Assembly (NCBI GenBank): GCA_003993805.1
Contig: RSEF01000001.1
Span: 70,172,845 to 70,236,844, forward strand
Direction: 5' to 3'
DNA length: 64,000 bases
Source: Himantopus leucocephalus
Lineage: Eukaryota; Chordata; Aves; Charadriiformes; Recurvirostridae
Under the pieces are notes generated by a model. The model was not told where the DNA came from and did no database searches. It was given only the letters and a program-made list of their open reading frames with translations. Of the stretch, positions 49,601 through 63,110 are shown piece by piece; positions within the stretch are counted from its first letter, which is position 1; the number at the start of each line of letters is the position of its first letter. Made by a program: the position numbers and the translations under genes.

Positions 49601-49669
49601 TAGTTATTCATCCTCTGTGAGTGATTGCAGGAAGAATCTTGATGCTTTTATACTGATATCTATCACTTT
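43657..49669. other. Unannotated DNA
   Basis: No gene or recognised repeat. At 46,558-47,098 a 91-codon plus frame overlaps a 121-codon minus frame. The minus one has a more even amino-acid make-up (for example 'VNNAYVIERGYQAFE') but no domain I know. The rest is AT-rich with scattered short frames. Confidence 0.55.
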
Positions 49670-49828
49670 TATAGCGCTTAGCAGTGATTCTTAGCACCAA
49701 CTCATAAAACTGGTGGAACAGAGAGATGAATAAGGACTTGCAAATTCAAAGAGCTGCACAGATATTAACTAATCACTGCAACATCATGGTGGATCACTGA
49801 GCCAATATGTTATTATGCTGATGGGGAT
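49670..49828 (-). repeat. MIR-type SINE fragment
   Basis: On the plus strand the order is 'atagcgctta', 'aaattcaaagagctgcacag', 'atattaactaatcactgcaa' and 'gttattatgctgatgggg'. This is the reverse complement of the MIR core (usual form: tatagcgct...tctcaaagcgctttacaaacattaactaa...tattattatccccat). About 35 extra bases sit between the first two blocks, so either an insertion or strong divergence is present. Confidence 0.68.
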
Positions 49829-51760
49829 ATTAACATAGAGTAACTTTCCATATCTTTAAAATCAGAGCTCATGACTTCCCACTTTGTTCTCATTCTTTTC
49901 TTTACCACACTGCCTCTGCTTGACATGCACTAATATTCAATGATAGCAACCCAGAACGGCTGAGTACATGCAGTAATTTGAGGGTTTTCCACCATCTCTG
50001 AATCACCCATGGACCTTGCAGAGCTCTCAGATGCCAGCAGCCGTGCCCAGCTGAGGAACTGAAGCAATGGACAGCAGATTGTGTTGATGCCCCCAGACAC
50101 ACTCACACACATTTACATCACTTTGTTGCTCCTCTCCCATACCTGACTCACCTCACTTTTGATACAGAGGGAGGAAACAAGCATTGCACTGCAGCAGCCA
50201 AATCTGGAAGGATGGGCATCGAGAGAGGAGGCAGCAGCATGTCTCCTCATGGTGGTGTAGGAAAATCCCTTCTTCTTGTGCCACTGCCCTCAACATGTTT
50301 GAAGGAGTGGTTGGGTGCTGAGGGCTTGACCAAAAACTGCCAAGAGCTCTGGGCACTGCAGGGCATGGACCCCCAGACCTGCCACACACTGCTTTTATTT
50401 AAACGAGTGCTCTGACAATTTGTCCCTACAGACCCAACACCCAGAAATCAAACTAAAAATAGCATTAGGCTAATACTCTCGCTCATGAAGGTGCCTTCTT
50501 CATCACTGCTTATATTTTTGTCTTTTACCTTCATTTTATGGTTTCTTCTCTTTCATGTACCACTAATTTTCAGTGATGAAAGAGATTCTGCCTTCACTGA
50601 TCCTCCCCAGTTGGGACTGGATGTAGCGAAATTGAACCTATCATGAATACCACTGCAATCTGAAGTAGAGAGAGCTGTCCTGGGAGGAACCAGCCTGTGT
50701 AGCCGAGATGGTAGAAAACTTTATTTTCAAACAAAAAGTTATTTTGTTTTTTTAGCACAGTAATTAAAAAAAAATACACAGGATTAGAGTGTCAGAGATT
50801 AAAAGTCTCAACATTTGCTGAAAAATGTAAGGTCCTTCGATGTCCCATGTCTGGATTCCCTTCACAACAATGCCCAGGATGTTGCTCGCTTTCGTGCTTT
50901 ACCACAAGAGCTACTGCAGATTTCCTCGGACAAAGAGAAATCAGGGCATTAACTGTGTGTGATGGTTTGTCATTGAAATGCATCTAGCTGTGGAAAAGAC
51001 TGATACACAAATTAAAGGCCTGAACCGTTGCCTCCTTAGGTGACTAAAAACCTTTCCGCTGGCTTTAGTAGACATTAAATCAGCTCCTGTGGGACCAGAC
51101 TACACAGGTAAATCTGCATTGCTCTGGGCTGTGACAGCTCTTGATTCCACAGTCTTTCTTTGAAGGAGATTCAATAACTCAAGGTGTTGTAGCTCTAATG
51201 GTAAAAGATTGTGTGAGTGGATGGTCTAATTAGCCACTAAACAGTGTCATTGCTAATGTGAGATGACAGGAATGAAGCCACAAAGGAAGTAACATTTGTA
51301 AAGATCTTATTTATACCTGTCTTCTGATGGCAGATACTTCTGTCCTATGAAAGTTTGCTTCTTGAATGGGGAGCTAGTTTATACGTAACCACTAATCATC
51401 AGTTATTATGTTAGTGGTTTGGTTTTCCAAAACATACATCAGTGCTCATTTAATTCAGAGAAGGGGAATAGGACCTCCTGTTTTAAAAAGAGAGAACAAT
51501 GCCCAACACTTGCAGTGAAATGAAATGCAGTGAGAGGTTTTCTCAAGGACCTACTGTGTTACACCTAACTCAGGAGCTCTTCTCAGCTGAAGCTCTTCTT
51601 TAAAGAGCCCAGGTCTGCTAAAAATGGGAGAAGACCTACAGCTTGGCAGTGAGTTAGACTGAGCCATAGAAAGCCTAGAGGCAAAAAATTTGCATGTAAA
51701 ACATACAGTCCTGTGGTGCACAATACAGACTTTGATAGAGTGAGTTTTTAAAATAAAAGA
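49829..51760. other. Unannotated DNA, possibly constrained around 50.8-51.3 kb
   Basis: No gene or repeat was recognised. The segment 50,800-51,300 carries more CpG words than its surroundings and several homeodomain-type cores ('ggtctaattagccac'). It may be a regulatory element. Confidence 0.5.
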
Positions 51761-51808
51761 AACTTGGTTAGGGAGGTCATCTAATCCATCCCTTGCCTCA
51801 CATTCAAG
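51761..51808 (-). mobile_element. CR1 3'-end scrap
   Basis: 'ggttagggaggtcatctaat' followed by 'ccatcccttgcctcac' on the plus strand resembles the reverse complement of a CR1 3' end (usual form: ggttggaagggacctctggaggtcatctagtccatcccctgcc) with a small deletion. It is under 50 bases, so the call is moderate. Confidence 0.55.
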
Positions 51809-54800
51809 TTAGCTTACTATCAATAAGTGGGGCTGCTATGCATGAATAACTCAGATCACAGAATCTGCATGCCACTTGCATTTTCTTTGTGATTCTCATA
51901 TTTTTGCAACCACAGTTACACTTGAGGAACAGCAAAGCCAAAGTCAAGTGCTAAACAGTCTTTAAAAAGATAGGAAGCATTTCTCTACAATGATTGAACT
52001 TTTCCTTTACTCTAGTTATGAAATAAGATAGTAATTTAAATATGCACATTGTACCGTCCTACACGTACAAATGCAGTATGTAAAAGTACATCAAAAGAGC
52101 TTCATTGAAGTGGCAAACTCACTACTCAAAATGTAATTCAGGTTGTCTTAATCTGATCCATTCGTTCCTGTGTTTTATGGTATAACCTTCGCTGCCTGAT
52201 AATATCCAATTTCTTTCTACATGATGCTTGACTCATTGATACGCAGAAAAGTACTTTGTTTCCATTCAGCAGTTCAGTTTTGGTTAAAGAAGGGTTATAA
52301 TAAAAAGCGTTAAGCAACTTTTACGGTAATGATCACTGCCAGCCCGGGCTATAGGAAGGGATGACAGTTTGAACAAACTTGGAGGTTGGCATTGTAAAAA
52401 TAAATGCTGGGAGGAAAAATCAGTAAGCAGACTGCAGGGGATGTAGGTTAAGCAGCATGAAAGGTGCACTGTTACAGCAGGCTTCCTAGTTGTCCTGTAT
52501 CACTATCATCATTCCACATAGCTATCATTCCCTTAATTGCCATGGCAGTTGTGTTACGTGTTGGATACATAAAAAAAGACTGCTTACAGCATAAAGGATA
52601 CACTCACACTGCTTCTCTTGACGCTTTCTCATGTCTTTAAAAATGTATGATTTGTTTTAAAGCCTCAGTGCATCTATTTACTTATTTTATCACAGAGTAG
52701 AAATGGAAGCTTAATACCTGTCATGCCTCCCAGGGCTCTCATACACAATAAAATACGTCTCTGTTGCGATTCTTATTCATTTCCTTTTGTCTTTCAGATA
52801 ACTTTGCTTTTTGCAGTAGATATAAAATGAATCCGATAAGTGGACCACAGAAAATGGGATGACATTGTTCAGCATCCCTCTGCATCTCATAGTGATACTC
52901 ATGACCAAGATGTTACCTTGTCACCTGCCAGCTTGCTACATACACTAAGCATACACAAGTTAGATTGCAAATCCTCAAGGTGGATCAGGGAAACAAAACA
53001 AAACAAGAAAAAAAAAAAAGGAAGGAAAAAAGAAGATGCATAGAAAAGAGAAAAAATTACAAATAAAATCAAGCATCATGCAATAGATAGTAATGTCCTT
53101 TACTGTGAAACTTTATGTCAGTTCCTACTCTCACGGTCCATCAAATAATACTATTCTAATAATCTGTCAGATCTAATCAGAAGGAGCCAGTCAATCTACT
53201 AAAATGTTTTGTGCAGCTGGGAGCTTCATGTCAGGACCAATCAGGCACTGCTGTCTCTGTCACTTTATCATATATGTTTTAAATAAAACAAAATAAACTC
53301 TGTGCCTAAGGGGGTTTTTTTAGATTTTTTTTTTTCCTGCTCTTTTTTTTTGTTATTTTCCCTTTGGTAATAATTTGGATTTGATATCCAAAAGTCATAC
53401 TTTTCTTCAATAGCCTGAGCAGCTTTAGTGAGGTAAAAAAGCAGTTGAGAATGAAAGGAATGATGAGACTGCTTCTTAAAAAGTTTTGGTTTGTTTTGGT
53501 TTTTTGCCCCAGGGTGATACAACTCATTTGCACAAATTTTTTTCCCTACACTGTTTAAAACACCACTACGCCATAAGTGTGAATCAGAAGTAATTTTTTT
53601 TTAAAATGTATGGTCCAAAATTTGTACTTTATATAAGGTTATGAAAAATACCATGAGGAAAAATAACCTAAAGGTAAACTTGATATGGTGGCCATTTTTA
53701 GAAAAAAAACAAGCATAAGAGTGAAACCCAAATTTCCAGCCTAGGATGATAATGTTTTTCCCTCAATGAATAAGCATCTTAGGGCCAGGATGCACGGAGA
53801 CTTACTAGGAAGGCACGCTGAAGGGCACTGACTGATGCAATCACTGCATTACCAGTGCCCAACACAGCTTTGGAACCTCTTGGCTCTGAAAGAAGCTAGA
53901 CAAAGTTCAAGCTCAATTCAGCTTTCTCTGAACCTCCTACATATCCAAAGGACTGGAAATGTTAGTAACTACACTGACAGACTATTAAGAAAGCAAAAAA
54001 ATGAAATAATGAATGGATAAAACAGGGCATAAAGCAGGGGCAGGGGAAAATATAAGTAGCAGGAAAATGAATTTCAATCTGTTCTTATTTGCAGGCTTAT
54101 CCTACCTCGCCTGAAGAACAGTTTCTGTAGTATTACAAGCTACATCATGTCTGTTTTTTCTTATTCTGTCTTCTATTTTAGAAGGTTGCCTCCTGAAGTT
54201 TCTCCAAGAAATATACTTTTGTCTGAAGAATCTCTTCCTTATAGTCTTGTGTCATAGTATGAGGATTTGGCCTAAAAACTGCTAATGGAGAAGCAGTCCA
54301 TTGGCAAGAGAAGAAGGAATAATTTATAAAAGTTAATGAAATTAGTTTCTTCGAACTTTTTCCTCCACCCAGAGATTACAAAGTACTCAAACACATAATT
54401 GTCTTTATTTTTTAACAGGTTTTGGTAAACAATTTATAGTGAAAAGTTCATTTAGGAATATTTCACTTTATATATCTGAGCAGAAAAACAAAAACAAACC
54501 CCCTCCAGATTAGTTATTTAACCACAGAAATGTCATGGCATTTTTCATGTTCCTGAGCTTCAAAATTGTCCTTTTTAAAAACACTCCAACACAGTAGCTG
54601 CCCTCCTCTAAGTACCCCATGAAGATTGTAAGCATACTAAACTGATAACAGACTGATGAATATTTATAGTCAGATATTTTGTCTTCTCTCCAAGAACTGT
54701 CTGTGGAAAGTTCACAAAAAATGTCCAGGATAAAAGTCAGTCTGGAAAAAACATATTAAATAACCCTCTCTCCTCTTGATAAAACTTCAGTTACTTTCTG

Positions 54801-57800
54801 AAGCTGATTCCTAAAGACTCTACAAGATATCAAGAACAGGTCTATATGAATATTTAGGCTCTGGGCCTTTGTCCACAGTCTGAACCCAGAACCACACCCT
54901 TTAAGAGGCCACCATCCAGGGACAGATGTTTTTTTTCTTGTGAAAACAAGAAACGGGGAAGCTCTTATTCCTTGGAGGGTCAAAGGTCTGCTTGGTTAGA
55001 CAGTGAATTTTCTTTCTCTAAAAGCTGTCTGGATGGACTGGTACTGGGTCTCAATGCAGAGTGAGGCAGAAAATCAGATGTTCCCCTACAAAATACCTGT
55101 AGGAGTTAAGCAGGTACCTCAGCTATTCTTCTGCCACATCACTGAACCAACCTTACAGAAACTCAGTGCCTTTTTCCTTGAAGAGTGCTAAGATATTTAT
55201 TATTATCCCCTCACCCTCAACAGCTAGAAAGGTATTTCTCCATGCACTTGCTTTGCCCCTCAGCCCCCTGTTAATCCTGCTTCAGGTGTCAGTGAGCGGA
55301 TATTGGTGATATAACTAAGCATATTGCAGAAACTCTTGTCCGCAACGACTTCTGCACCTGTCACGAGAGTGAACTGAGCCATACATGAACTGAGGAAAAT
55401 AGCTTATTCGGAGCAGTTGTATCACCAAGTGTTCCTCAGAGGTATCCCACTTAAGAAAACTTGTGTTCAGCTACATCATGAAAAAATGCAGTATTTTATC
55501 CTCAACAAAAAATTGGAAAATTTCCCCATTTTTTGCAGAAAGCTGACCTTCTAATCTTTCATAAGATGAGACTACCTCCTGCTTGAAAATTGTACCTTCC
55601 ATTTGACTCTGACTGTACAAAAAAATCTCTCTTAATATGTTATCTGAGGGACCTTTAACCTCTCCTCTCTAAATGCATATTACAGATGTTTCTGTTTATT
55701 GTCTTTCTGTCTTTGTGCAACACAAACACCCGTTGACTGCTTTCTCTAATCACTTGGGGGAGATAAGATTTTATCGTTCTAATCTTACACAGAGCCCATT
55801 CCTTTATATTTCTCATATATCTGTAGTATCATTCTTTAAATCAACACAAAAAACCTTGCTAGCCCAAAGCCTATGGAGGATACAATTCCCCGTCTCTCCC
55901 CAAAGCTCATCTGAATTCTGGTTTGCAGGATTCCCTCTAATAGGATAGCACACAGCAACGGTTAGCTGTCCTCAGAATCACAGATGCTCTGTTTCCATGA
56001 CAGTCTAGTAAACAGAAAACATCAATCACAAGGGAAAAAAAGTAAATCACCATTTAGCACTGCATAGCATTTCCATTCAGAAAATACTGATATGCCTGAA
56101 AAACATCAGCTTAATGCTAGCTGATAAATTTTCAGAATTCCTCTACAGCCTGGGAACTTAACCTTCAACGGCTGTATTTTCTTTGCAGCTCAGATGCTTT
56201 TTTGATATTTTTCTGGTTCTTGGAAGAATATAAGAATTATTTCTCTGATGTTTTCTATGAATAAACTCAGAGAAAGCAAGGTGAAAGATGTTTTTTCCCT
56301 TAAATTTAGGCAGAATATGTAGGATTTCAAAGTTCAAAGAATTTTCAAAGGTGACTCTTGATCTCACACCGTATTAAAAAAATAGTGACCCTTTGGAGGC
56401 TTGATCTGTCTTGAAACAGTTGTTGATCATGAGGTGCGAGCAGTATGACAGTGGAGAACACACAGATCTTCTTCCTCAGTCTAATCTTCATATTACATTG
56501 AGGATGCTCAGAAATGTATTTAAGAACTCTCGTTAAGGATTCTTGGTGGGTCATTAGACTGAACACTGAGATCCCCATGTCTTGAGCCCTGCTACAAGTG
56601 AGAGTATTGGCCTGGTGAAAATGTTTTTAAATTCTTCTTTTCCAGATTGACCCAGGCAAATGCTCAAAAATTAGTTATTCCAGGGCAGGATAACAGATAG
56701 AGCCTGTGGGGTGCTTCCGTCCCAGCCTGGTGCTGGGTGCTCTGTAGCTGAGCTTCCTTAAGGCAGAGTTACATATGCTGTTGGAGGATTGCAGCTTATG
56801 GTGATCCTGCCTGTCAGGATCATGTCATTAACTTGTCATCTTTAATAGTCCCAGTGTGGGGATTCCTGAAATAATTACACCAAGCTAATTATCTGAAGTC
56901 TGAATCACTACAAATGATGCTTAACTGGTTGGAGTGCAGCACAAACTCTTCTCTCCAGCAGCCCATTTATCTGGGATGAGTCAGGAAAGCAGTGATATCA
57001 TTACTCTTACGAGCACTATTCTGGGATGTGGTTTAGTCACAGGGATTATCTTTTTTTTTTTCTTTTCAGAACGGTTAATATGAAGAACAAATCCATCAGA
57101 GCAATAAAAGTGGTTTAATTCAGGTCCAAGAAAAGTCTTCAGGCAGACTTGTCAAAAAGAGGTAGATAAAATTAAACTTCTGAGTCATGCCCATGGTTTT
57201 GGATTCAGGATCTTATCTCCACACACGTTTTTCAAGATGTTAGGCATGGGGGTACCTTTCTACATCTAATTAGAAACTTATGAGTTATTGATTTTTCAGT
57301 TCAGTGAATGAACCATGCACACACAAAAGCCAAAAAAAATCCAAAACACTGAAAGACAGAGCACTCAATTCCAAAACGTAAGTGTATCCCTCAGGAGGCA
57401 TCTATGTGGAAAACTGTGAAATACTGTGGCACTTGGCTGACATCTGTGCAGTGGTCTAAATCCTGCATCACACTGACATGACTTTAGTGGACCAGGTAGC
57501 AGGACAGACAAAAAGACCTTTCTGCCTGTTCACATATCCAGTGCTTACATACAAATGGTGAGCAGCACGTCCAACTTCTCCAAGTGCCCATTGGAAAGAA
57601 GGTGAGAGAGAGCAATGTCTAAGCCAAAGGCTGAGTAAGTAGTAGAGATAGGTATAGTAACAGGCTGCTCTTTTTTTCCCTTTGGCAGCAGTAGCCAGAG
57701 ACTTATTAACGGTGATAGCTGGGACAGGGACCATTCCTTGGCATGGATAAAGCTGCTGGTTCTGGATGTGCTGGCAGCACCGTCCATCTTTTTCCCCCAG

Positions 57801-57862
57801 TGCTTGGCTTTCTGGAGGTTTTCATACAAGCTAGCAAGGGGTCCACAGAAGAAAGCCAACTC
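51809..57862. other. Unannotated AT-rich DNA with short simple repeats
   Basis: There is an A-rich run with (AAAAC) units at 52,990-53,036 and T-runs at about 53,315-53,352. A short 'tatttattattatcccctcac' near 55,193 may be a MIR scrap. The segment 56,800-57,020 has enhancer-like texture. No gene was recognised; the longest frames are 91 codons. Confidence 0.55.
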
Positions 57863-57894
57863 TGTGCGTGTGTAGGTGTTTGTGCATGTGTGTG
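57863..57894 (+). repeat. Imperfect (TG)n microsatellite
   Basis: About 32 bases of interrupted TG units ('tgtgcgtgtgtaggtgtttg'). Confidence 0.85.
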
Positions 57895-60800
57895 GAAGGG
57901 GCCAGTGTGATTTGTCATCACCTTGTTAATGGAATGACATCCAAGTTTTATGAAAAGTGTTCATGTCTTTAAAGCATTGCTACTAGGTAGTCATCATGTA
58001 AGGACGCCTCACAGCTGATACTGTCAGATTTACTGAAGCTCAAAGAAGCAGTGGAGGGATTACTTTCTCCTTCCTGAATAATTATGCATATCTTGCAGTA
58101 CTCCAGTATCTGTGCATCTCTTTGGAGTGATCCAGCTTTGCCTTGGATTCCTTGCCAGGGATCCTTTGCCAGGGATCCCCATGCTCCCTTTGGATCCCAC
58201 TTCACTTTACCAAGCAGAAGAAAACAAGCAATAAAACGATAAAAATGTGAGAGAAGGAATCAGACAAGAAATCACACTTGGGGACCAGGTGAATTCCTGT
58301 AGCTACTGACTGGGTTTCTGGCAAAGACTCTAGTTGCAATGGTAGCTATTGTGAAACTGGAAGTTGTGTGGTATTTTAAAAACTCCCTGTATTTTCCACT
58401 GTCAAGAGCAGCACTCTGGCTAACCTTGGAATAATATAATACACCTAATGCATAATCTAGGTTATGATAGGTTCCATAATACAGGTGTACCTCATTGTCA
58501 TTCCCTAGCTGCCCTCTCTCCCTTTTGAAATTTTTTGCCCAGTACAGCTCACTTTTGGCAGGTCTCAATCTAGTTTAGGAGAAATTCCTACAATTCTCTG
58601 GTCTTCAGCAATAGTAAGAATTCCCCCTATGAGACTGCACTAAGGGAAGCCAAGGTGGACATCAGCCACTCCTAGTTTTACGCAGCGCAGATGCCCATGA
58701 AACAAAGATATGTGTTCAATAAAGCCGTTGTCTCCAGATTCAAACTTAGAGAGATGAAAATCATCATTTTAAAAGATTTTGGGTTTTTTTTGCTTTCAAC
58801 TATCCTTACTTCTGAAATATACTTAATGTCAGGGCAAGCCCAAGATAAAAGACAAAGACATAAGATATGAAGGCTCTAATGGGCAATAGCTCAAACAGGC
58901 TAAGCTCTGACTGCTAGTCGATTTTATTAGCTCTCATGATAATAAACCCAGGGCAGCCATAGACGTAATATTTACAAAACATCATCTTTGAATGGATAGC
59001 TGAGTAACCCTGACACTTAATTTACAGGCAGCAGAATTAAGCAAGGTGTTGAGTTCTCAAACTTGAGTTTCAAAACAGCTGCTGTTTCTGCATTTAATTT
59101 TCTTGCATATACCAGAATTATCTTCTGTGCCTGTGTCTTTATATTTTTATTTCATTTTCTTGCAATGTACTTCCACATTTCGGACCTGCCTTAATGTCAT
59201 TTCTTACCAGTCATGTAACTGGAGTCTTGCACGGCATCAGGACTAAATAGAGAATCCACTTCTACTTGTCCCTGAAGTCCTAATCCACATAGTTTTTCAA
59301 AAAGCAGGCATTTTTCTTGGAACCTGCCAGTTCCAACAAAATATTCACCCAGAAATTTTCACTGGCTCAAGGGCTGCATAGTAGGCTGAAGAACAGAGAA
59401 TTCATAGAAGGCAGATATATCAGGCATTCACACTGGATATAATGGTCTCTGATCCTGGTCTCTGTCTTGCATTGTTCTTCTACCCCATGCAAGGGGCCTT
59501 TCAGGCCAGCATCTGTTCTCAGTACCTCTCCACTGAGTGGTTTCAGTGTGTTTCAGTGTTTCATTCATGTGCAGCATTTGGTTGGCAATGGAGAGACTAT
59601 CTCTGTAGTTTCTTGTTTTGCCATTCATCTGTGATGCAGAAGCATGAAGGCTGCGTCTCTCCACCAGGGAATGTTATTGGGCAAGGACAATAGCTGGAAG
59701 AGAGATGTGGGGTAAATCAGGGAGCTGGGGATGGGGATGGTATTTTGTCACTTGGTGGCGTTTTTCCATCTGAGTCAAAGGGAACCGATGGCATGTAAGG
59801 GCTCTGTCAGCCCAACAGTGGGAAAGGAAATGCCTGTGTCAAACCCCCTCAAACGAAGAATAAACCTACATCTAAAAGATTATCATGGGACCAGGCCAAA
59901 ACAAGCATTTAACCAGCTGGTTTTATCCATTCTGCAGTGCCTAAACAGGGTACCAAAGTATGTAATTACAAAAGTCTGTTGTAATTCTTGCCAGATCATT
60001 TCCCATGGCAGGAGTTTAAGCACAAGCAGTTGTTCAATGACCTGAAAGGTCTTCATCACACATTTCAGTAGCTGCATGGTACCCAGACTGCTTTGTTTTC
60101 ACCCACCTTGCCTTCAAGCAGCTGAGAGCTGCAACTAAGAGTTGTCACACCTTTTACCCTTTTTGTACATATCTTATTCAGTGTTGGCTTTGAAAATGGA
60201 GGCTGCAATTCCTATGCTAGTTTCTATTTTTGGCCATAAGTGAGTTCTCTTTGATGGAGTAATGCTTTGCTGTGTGACCTTTCAGTGTTTTCTGAACTTC
60301 TGGTAGGTCCCCCCGTTCATAGGAAAGGGGTTTCAAGACAAAGACTAATTTACAGCATCATATTATGTGTTTCAAGATCTTGTTAAACAGACTTGTCCCT
60401 GCTCCAAGAATGTCACAACCTACAAACATAGGAAGTATGATATATATTTTTTATCTTGTTAGAAAGATGTCAATTTAAATTATGTTTGCCTTATTCAGAA
60501 TGGCAGGTTCTTAATACTGTACAGGAGAGTGTGGAAATCCATTATATATTGAGGAGGTTGTACTGTTTATTTGTTGTATGAAAACCACCCTTGAGACTAT
60601 TCTAAAACTCACTAATTTCAATAAAAAAGAGACTCAGGAACTTTGTGGACTTTGAACCATAACTTTTTTTGGGGGGGAGTGGGGTGGTGTTAATGGAGAG
60701 TATTTCCTAAAAACAAGAACTTAGTGCTCTGGCTGCTGAAATTCTGTTGCTTCACTTGACCATTTTCATATCTCTCTTGAGTATCTGTGGTGGACTAGGG

Positions 60801-61239
60801 TAGCACCCCTGAAAGTAATGTCTGCATTGCACCTGTATTCAAGGGGATTGTGAAAGATGAAAATCTGTTGAAATGGTTGCCCCACCTAACCTCTGCTGCC
60901 TCAAAAGGAGGTGTCATTCAGCAATCAAGTTGTCTAAATCTTGTTTACAGCCAGTGAGGAAACACAGCTTCAGGGAGTCATTTATCCTATTTATCTAAAC
61001 ACCTACCAAACTCAGGCTGGGAATCTCCCATGCATTAAAGACTCCTGTCTCTCCAGGTGCCCCAAACTTTCATATACACAAGTTATTCAGCTGAAATCTA
61101 ATTCTTAAGAATTTTAAAGCAGGTTAGCATTTTACTTTATTTCTGTCTTGATACCTAAAGATCTAGTTTAACCTACAACACAGAGGAATGGCATTGGTGT
61201 GCAACATAGAGCTGGTAGTCCTCGGGGCTACAATAACTC
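57895..61239. other. Unannotated DNA
   Basis: A 13-base unit 'ttgccagggatcc' occurs twice at 58,152-58,164 and 58,166-58,178. A T7G7 junction lies at 60,664-60,677. Frames up to 104 codons lack domains. No gene or interspersed repeat was recognised. Confidence 0.55.
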
Positions 61240-61860
61240 GCTCCCTTGTTCTATAAATAAGACCGGAGGCAAGGCAAGGTAATTTATCTTTGCATTTGAC
61301 AAGCACTGGTATTTTATAACTGGCAGAAGCTAAGGAAAACACCATTTGATTTGCATGATGAGCGACAGTGTTAGTGGGGCTAACAAATTCATTTCAATAG
61401 AAGTACTCTAAGCTGAACAATACATTCATTAAAAGAGCAGTTTCCTGATTAGACAGTGGAGCAAATAGCGTTTTTTTCCCATTTTGCCATCAGAGCCGCT
61501 TTACATAAGCAATAACAGAGAACAGGGCGTATATTTGGCTGCCACTTATTCTGTGGGTGTACAATGACAGTGTTACGGTTTTTCGATGCCACGGTGGAAC
61601 GGAAGGGGTGATGACACTAGATCTGTGCACCCACAAGTATACAGTAAACAAGACTGAGTGATTTTACAGGCAAGGATAACGATTCAGGTCGGCTGGATTT
61701 TTCACCCTTCCAAATTACTTGACAGGGCAGTTTTAGCAGCAAGAACATTACTAGTATTGAAGCAAATATGAGCAGGGTCTGGAAAAAGGAGCATTTCACT
61801 GGCTTGTACCAAATGTTTGCTGTTACCCTTGCAGCCATGACCTCAGCACTACGTGATTTG
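61240..61860. promoter_or_regulatory. Candidate conserved non-coding element (POU octamer)
   Basis: This stretch holds about a dozen CpG dinucleotides in 600 bases, noticeably more than its AT-rich neighbours. It has an exact octamer ATTTGCAT at 61,349-61,356, which POU-domain factors bind on the reverse strand as ATGCAAAT. Other words typical of enhancers are present, for example 'cattcattaaaagagc' and 'gataacgattcagg'. No open frame or repeat accounts for it. Conservation is inferred from texture only. Confidence 0.28.
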
Positions 61861-62422
61861 CTCACAGTGTCTCTTGTGGGGATTTATTTGCAAGGAGACC
61901 TATGTGACTTGCAGATTTCTTACTCAAGACTATAAGAATCCTCACTTGAGCTGGAGATTACTTACTCAAGATTACCTGTGCTGACAGAGCACATGAATCT
62001 TGCTTCAGTTTGATGGGATGAAGACGGTCTGACCATCTTCTAATGTATTTTATTATAAGGAGTGAGCAAGAAAGTAATCCACCATATTACTGAGCTAATT
62101 TCTGCATTTCACTAAGCTAATTAAAGGTGAAGCAATATAATAACAACATTTATATCACAAATAAAATTAAATCATTAAATCAATTGATTCAAATGATTAA
62201 ATCTCCAAATTAATGCAACAGCTAATGAAACTGAATGATGATGTTGACAATTCAGAGAGAATGCTTTACGTTTGACTTGTTTTGCAAAAAATTCAGAGAC
62301 CGGGTTTCTTGTTATCTGAAAAACTAACAAGTATTCTTGCGTACACAGTGTGTTGACATAACTGATGGAGGATAAAGATATTAATACAATCTATTCTTTG
62401 CAAGATAGAAACATTCCATCTA
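61861..62422. other. Unannotated AT-rich DNA
   Basis: Very AT-rich at 62,090-62,230. No gene or repeat was recognised. Confidence 0.6.
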
Positions 62423-62425
62423 TTT

Positions 62426-62456
<31 letters not shown>

Positions 62457-62457
62457 G
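62423..62457 (+). repeat. T13 followed by G22
   Basis: Thirteen T (62,423-62,435) are followed directly by twenty-two G (62,436-62,457). Unique DNA lies on both sides. A G-run of this length can fold into G-quadruplexes and is a known trouble spot for sequencing and assembly, so the exact length should not be trusted. Confidence 0.95.
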
Positions 62458-62689
62458 AAGTGACCCAATGCAAGTACTCAAGAACCACTATTTCTTTCAA
62501 AATTGCCACAGATCATCAACATCGAGATGTCAAAGATAATTTCAGTTGCTAAAGTCTGTTGGTTTTCCATCCACATTACTATCTACTTACTTCAAACCAG
62601 TCTCCCAGAGCAAGACACTGTTTAAAAAAAAATATCAAAAATGTGTAAAAAAACATGAAAATGTGCTGCTCAGAATCGACATGATCAGG

Positions 62690-63110
62690 AAGGGAAAGAA
62701 TCAGTGAACAAGTGAATTAACTCTCCTCACACAGAAACCACAGAATAAGCTGTTTATTTAGAAGGACAAAGAAAGACTGCAAGAGGAAACAAAGCATGGA
62801 ATGGGGAAGAGGAAAATAAAGGGTTTAGAGAGATAGAGATTTTCTGTATGAAACCACCAAAGAAGGGAACAGAATAGAAGGAACAGAGAAATGATAGCAA
62901 CAAATAGAAAGGAAAAGAATCTAAGAGAATTAAGGACCAACAAAAGATTTTGGTTTTCTTAATTAAAAAAAAAAGAAAGTAAAAACAGATAAAAGGTGGT
63001 TGGAAAAGGAAAATTGTACCATTGTCTCACCAAAAAAGAAAGAAAAAAGAGACAAAAGGGCAATGAGGAAAAACATCAGCCAGTGACAGAAAAAGAGTAA
63101 AAATGTAGTA
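62690..63110 (+). repeat. Purine-rich tract
   Basis: For about 420 bases the plus strand is strongly biased to A and G ('agaaaggaaaagaatctaag', 'caaaaaagaaagaaaaaaga'), with only brief pyrimidine breaks. It has no perfect repeat unit, so it is not a simple microsatellite. It explains the phenylalanine/leucine/serine-rich frames on the minus strand here. Confidence 0.75.

Noticed and set aside
57863..57894. Z-DNA-forming (TG)n tract
   Set aside because: Too short and interrupted to be noteworthy.
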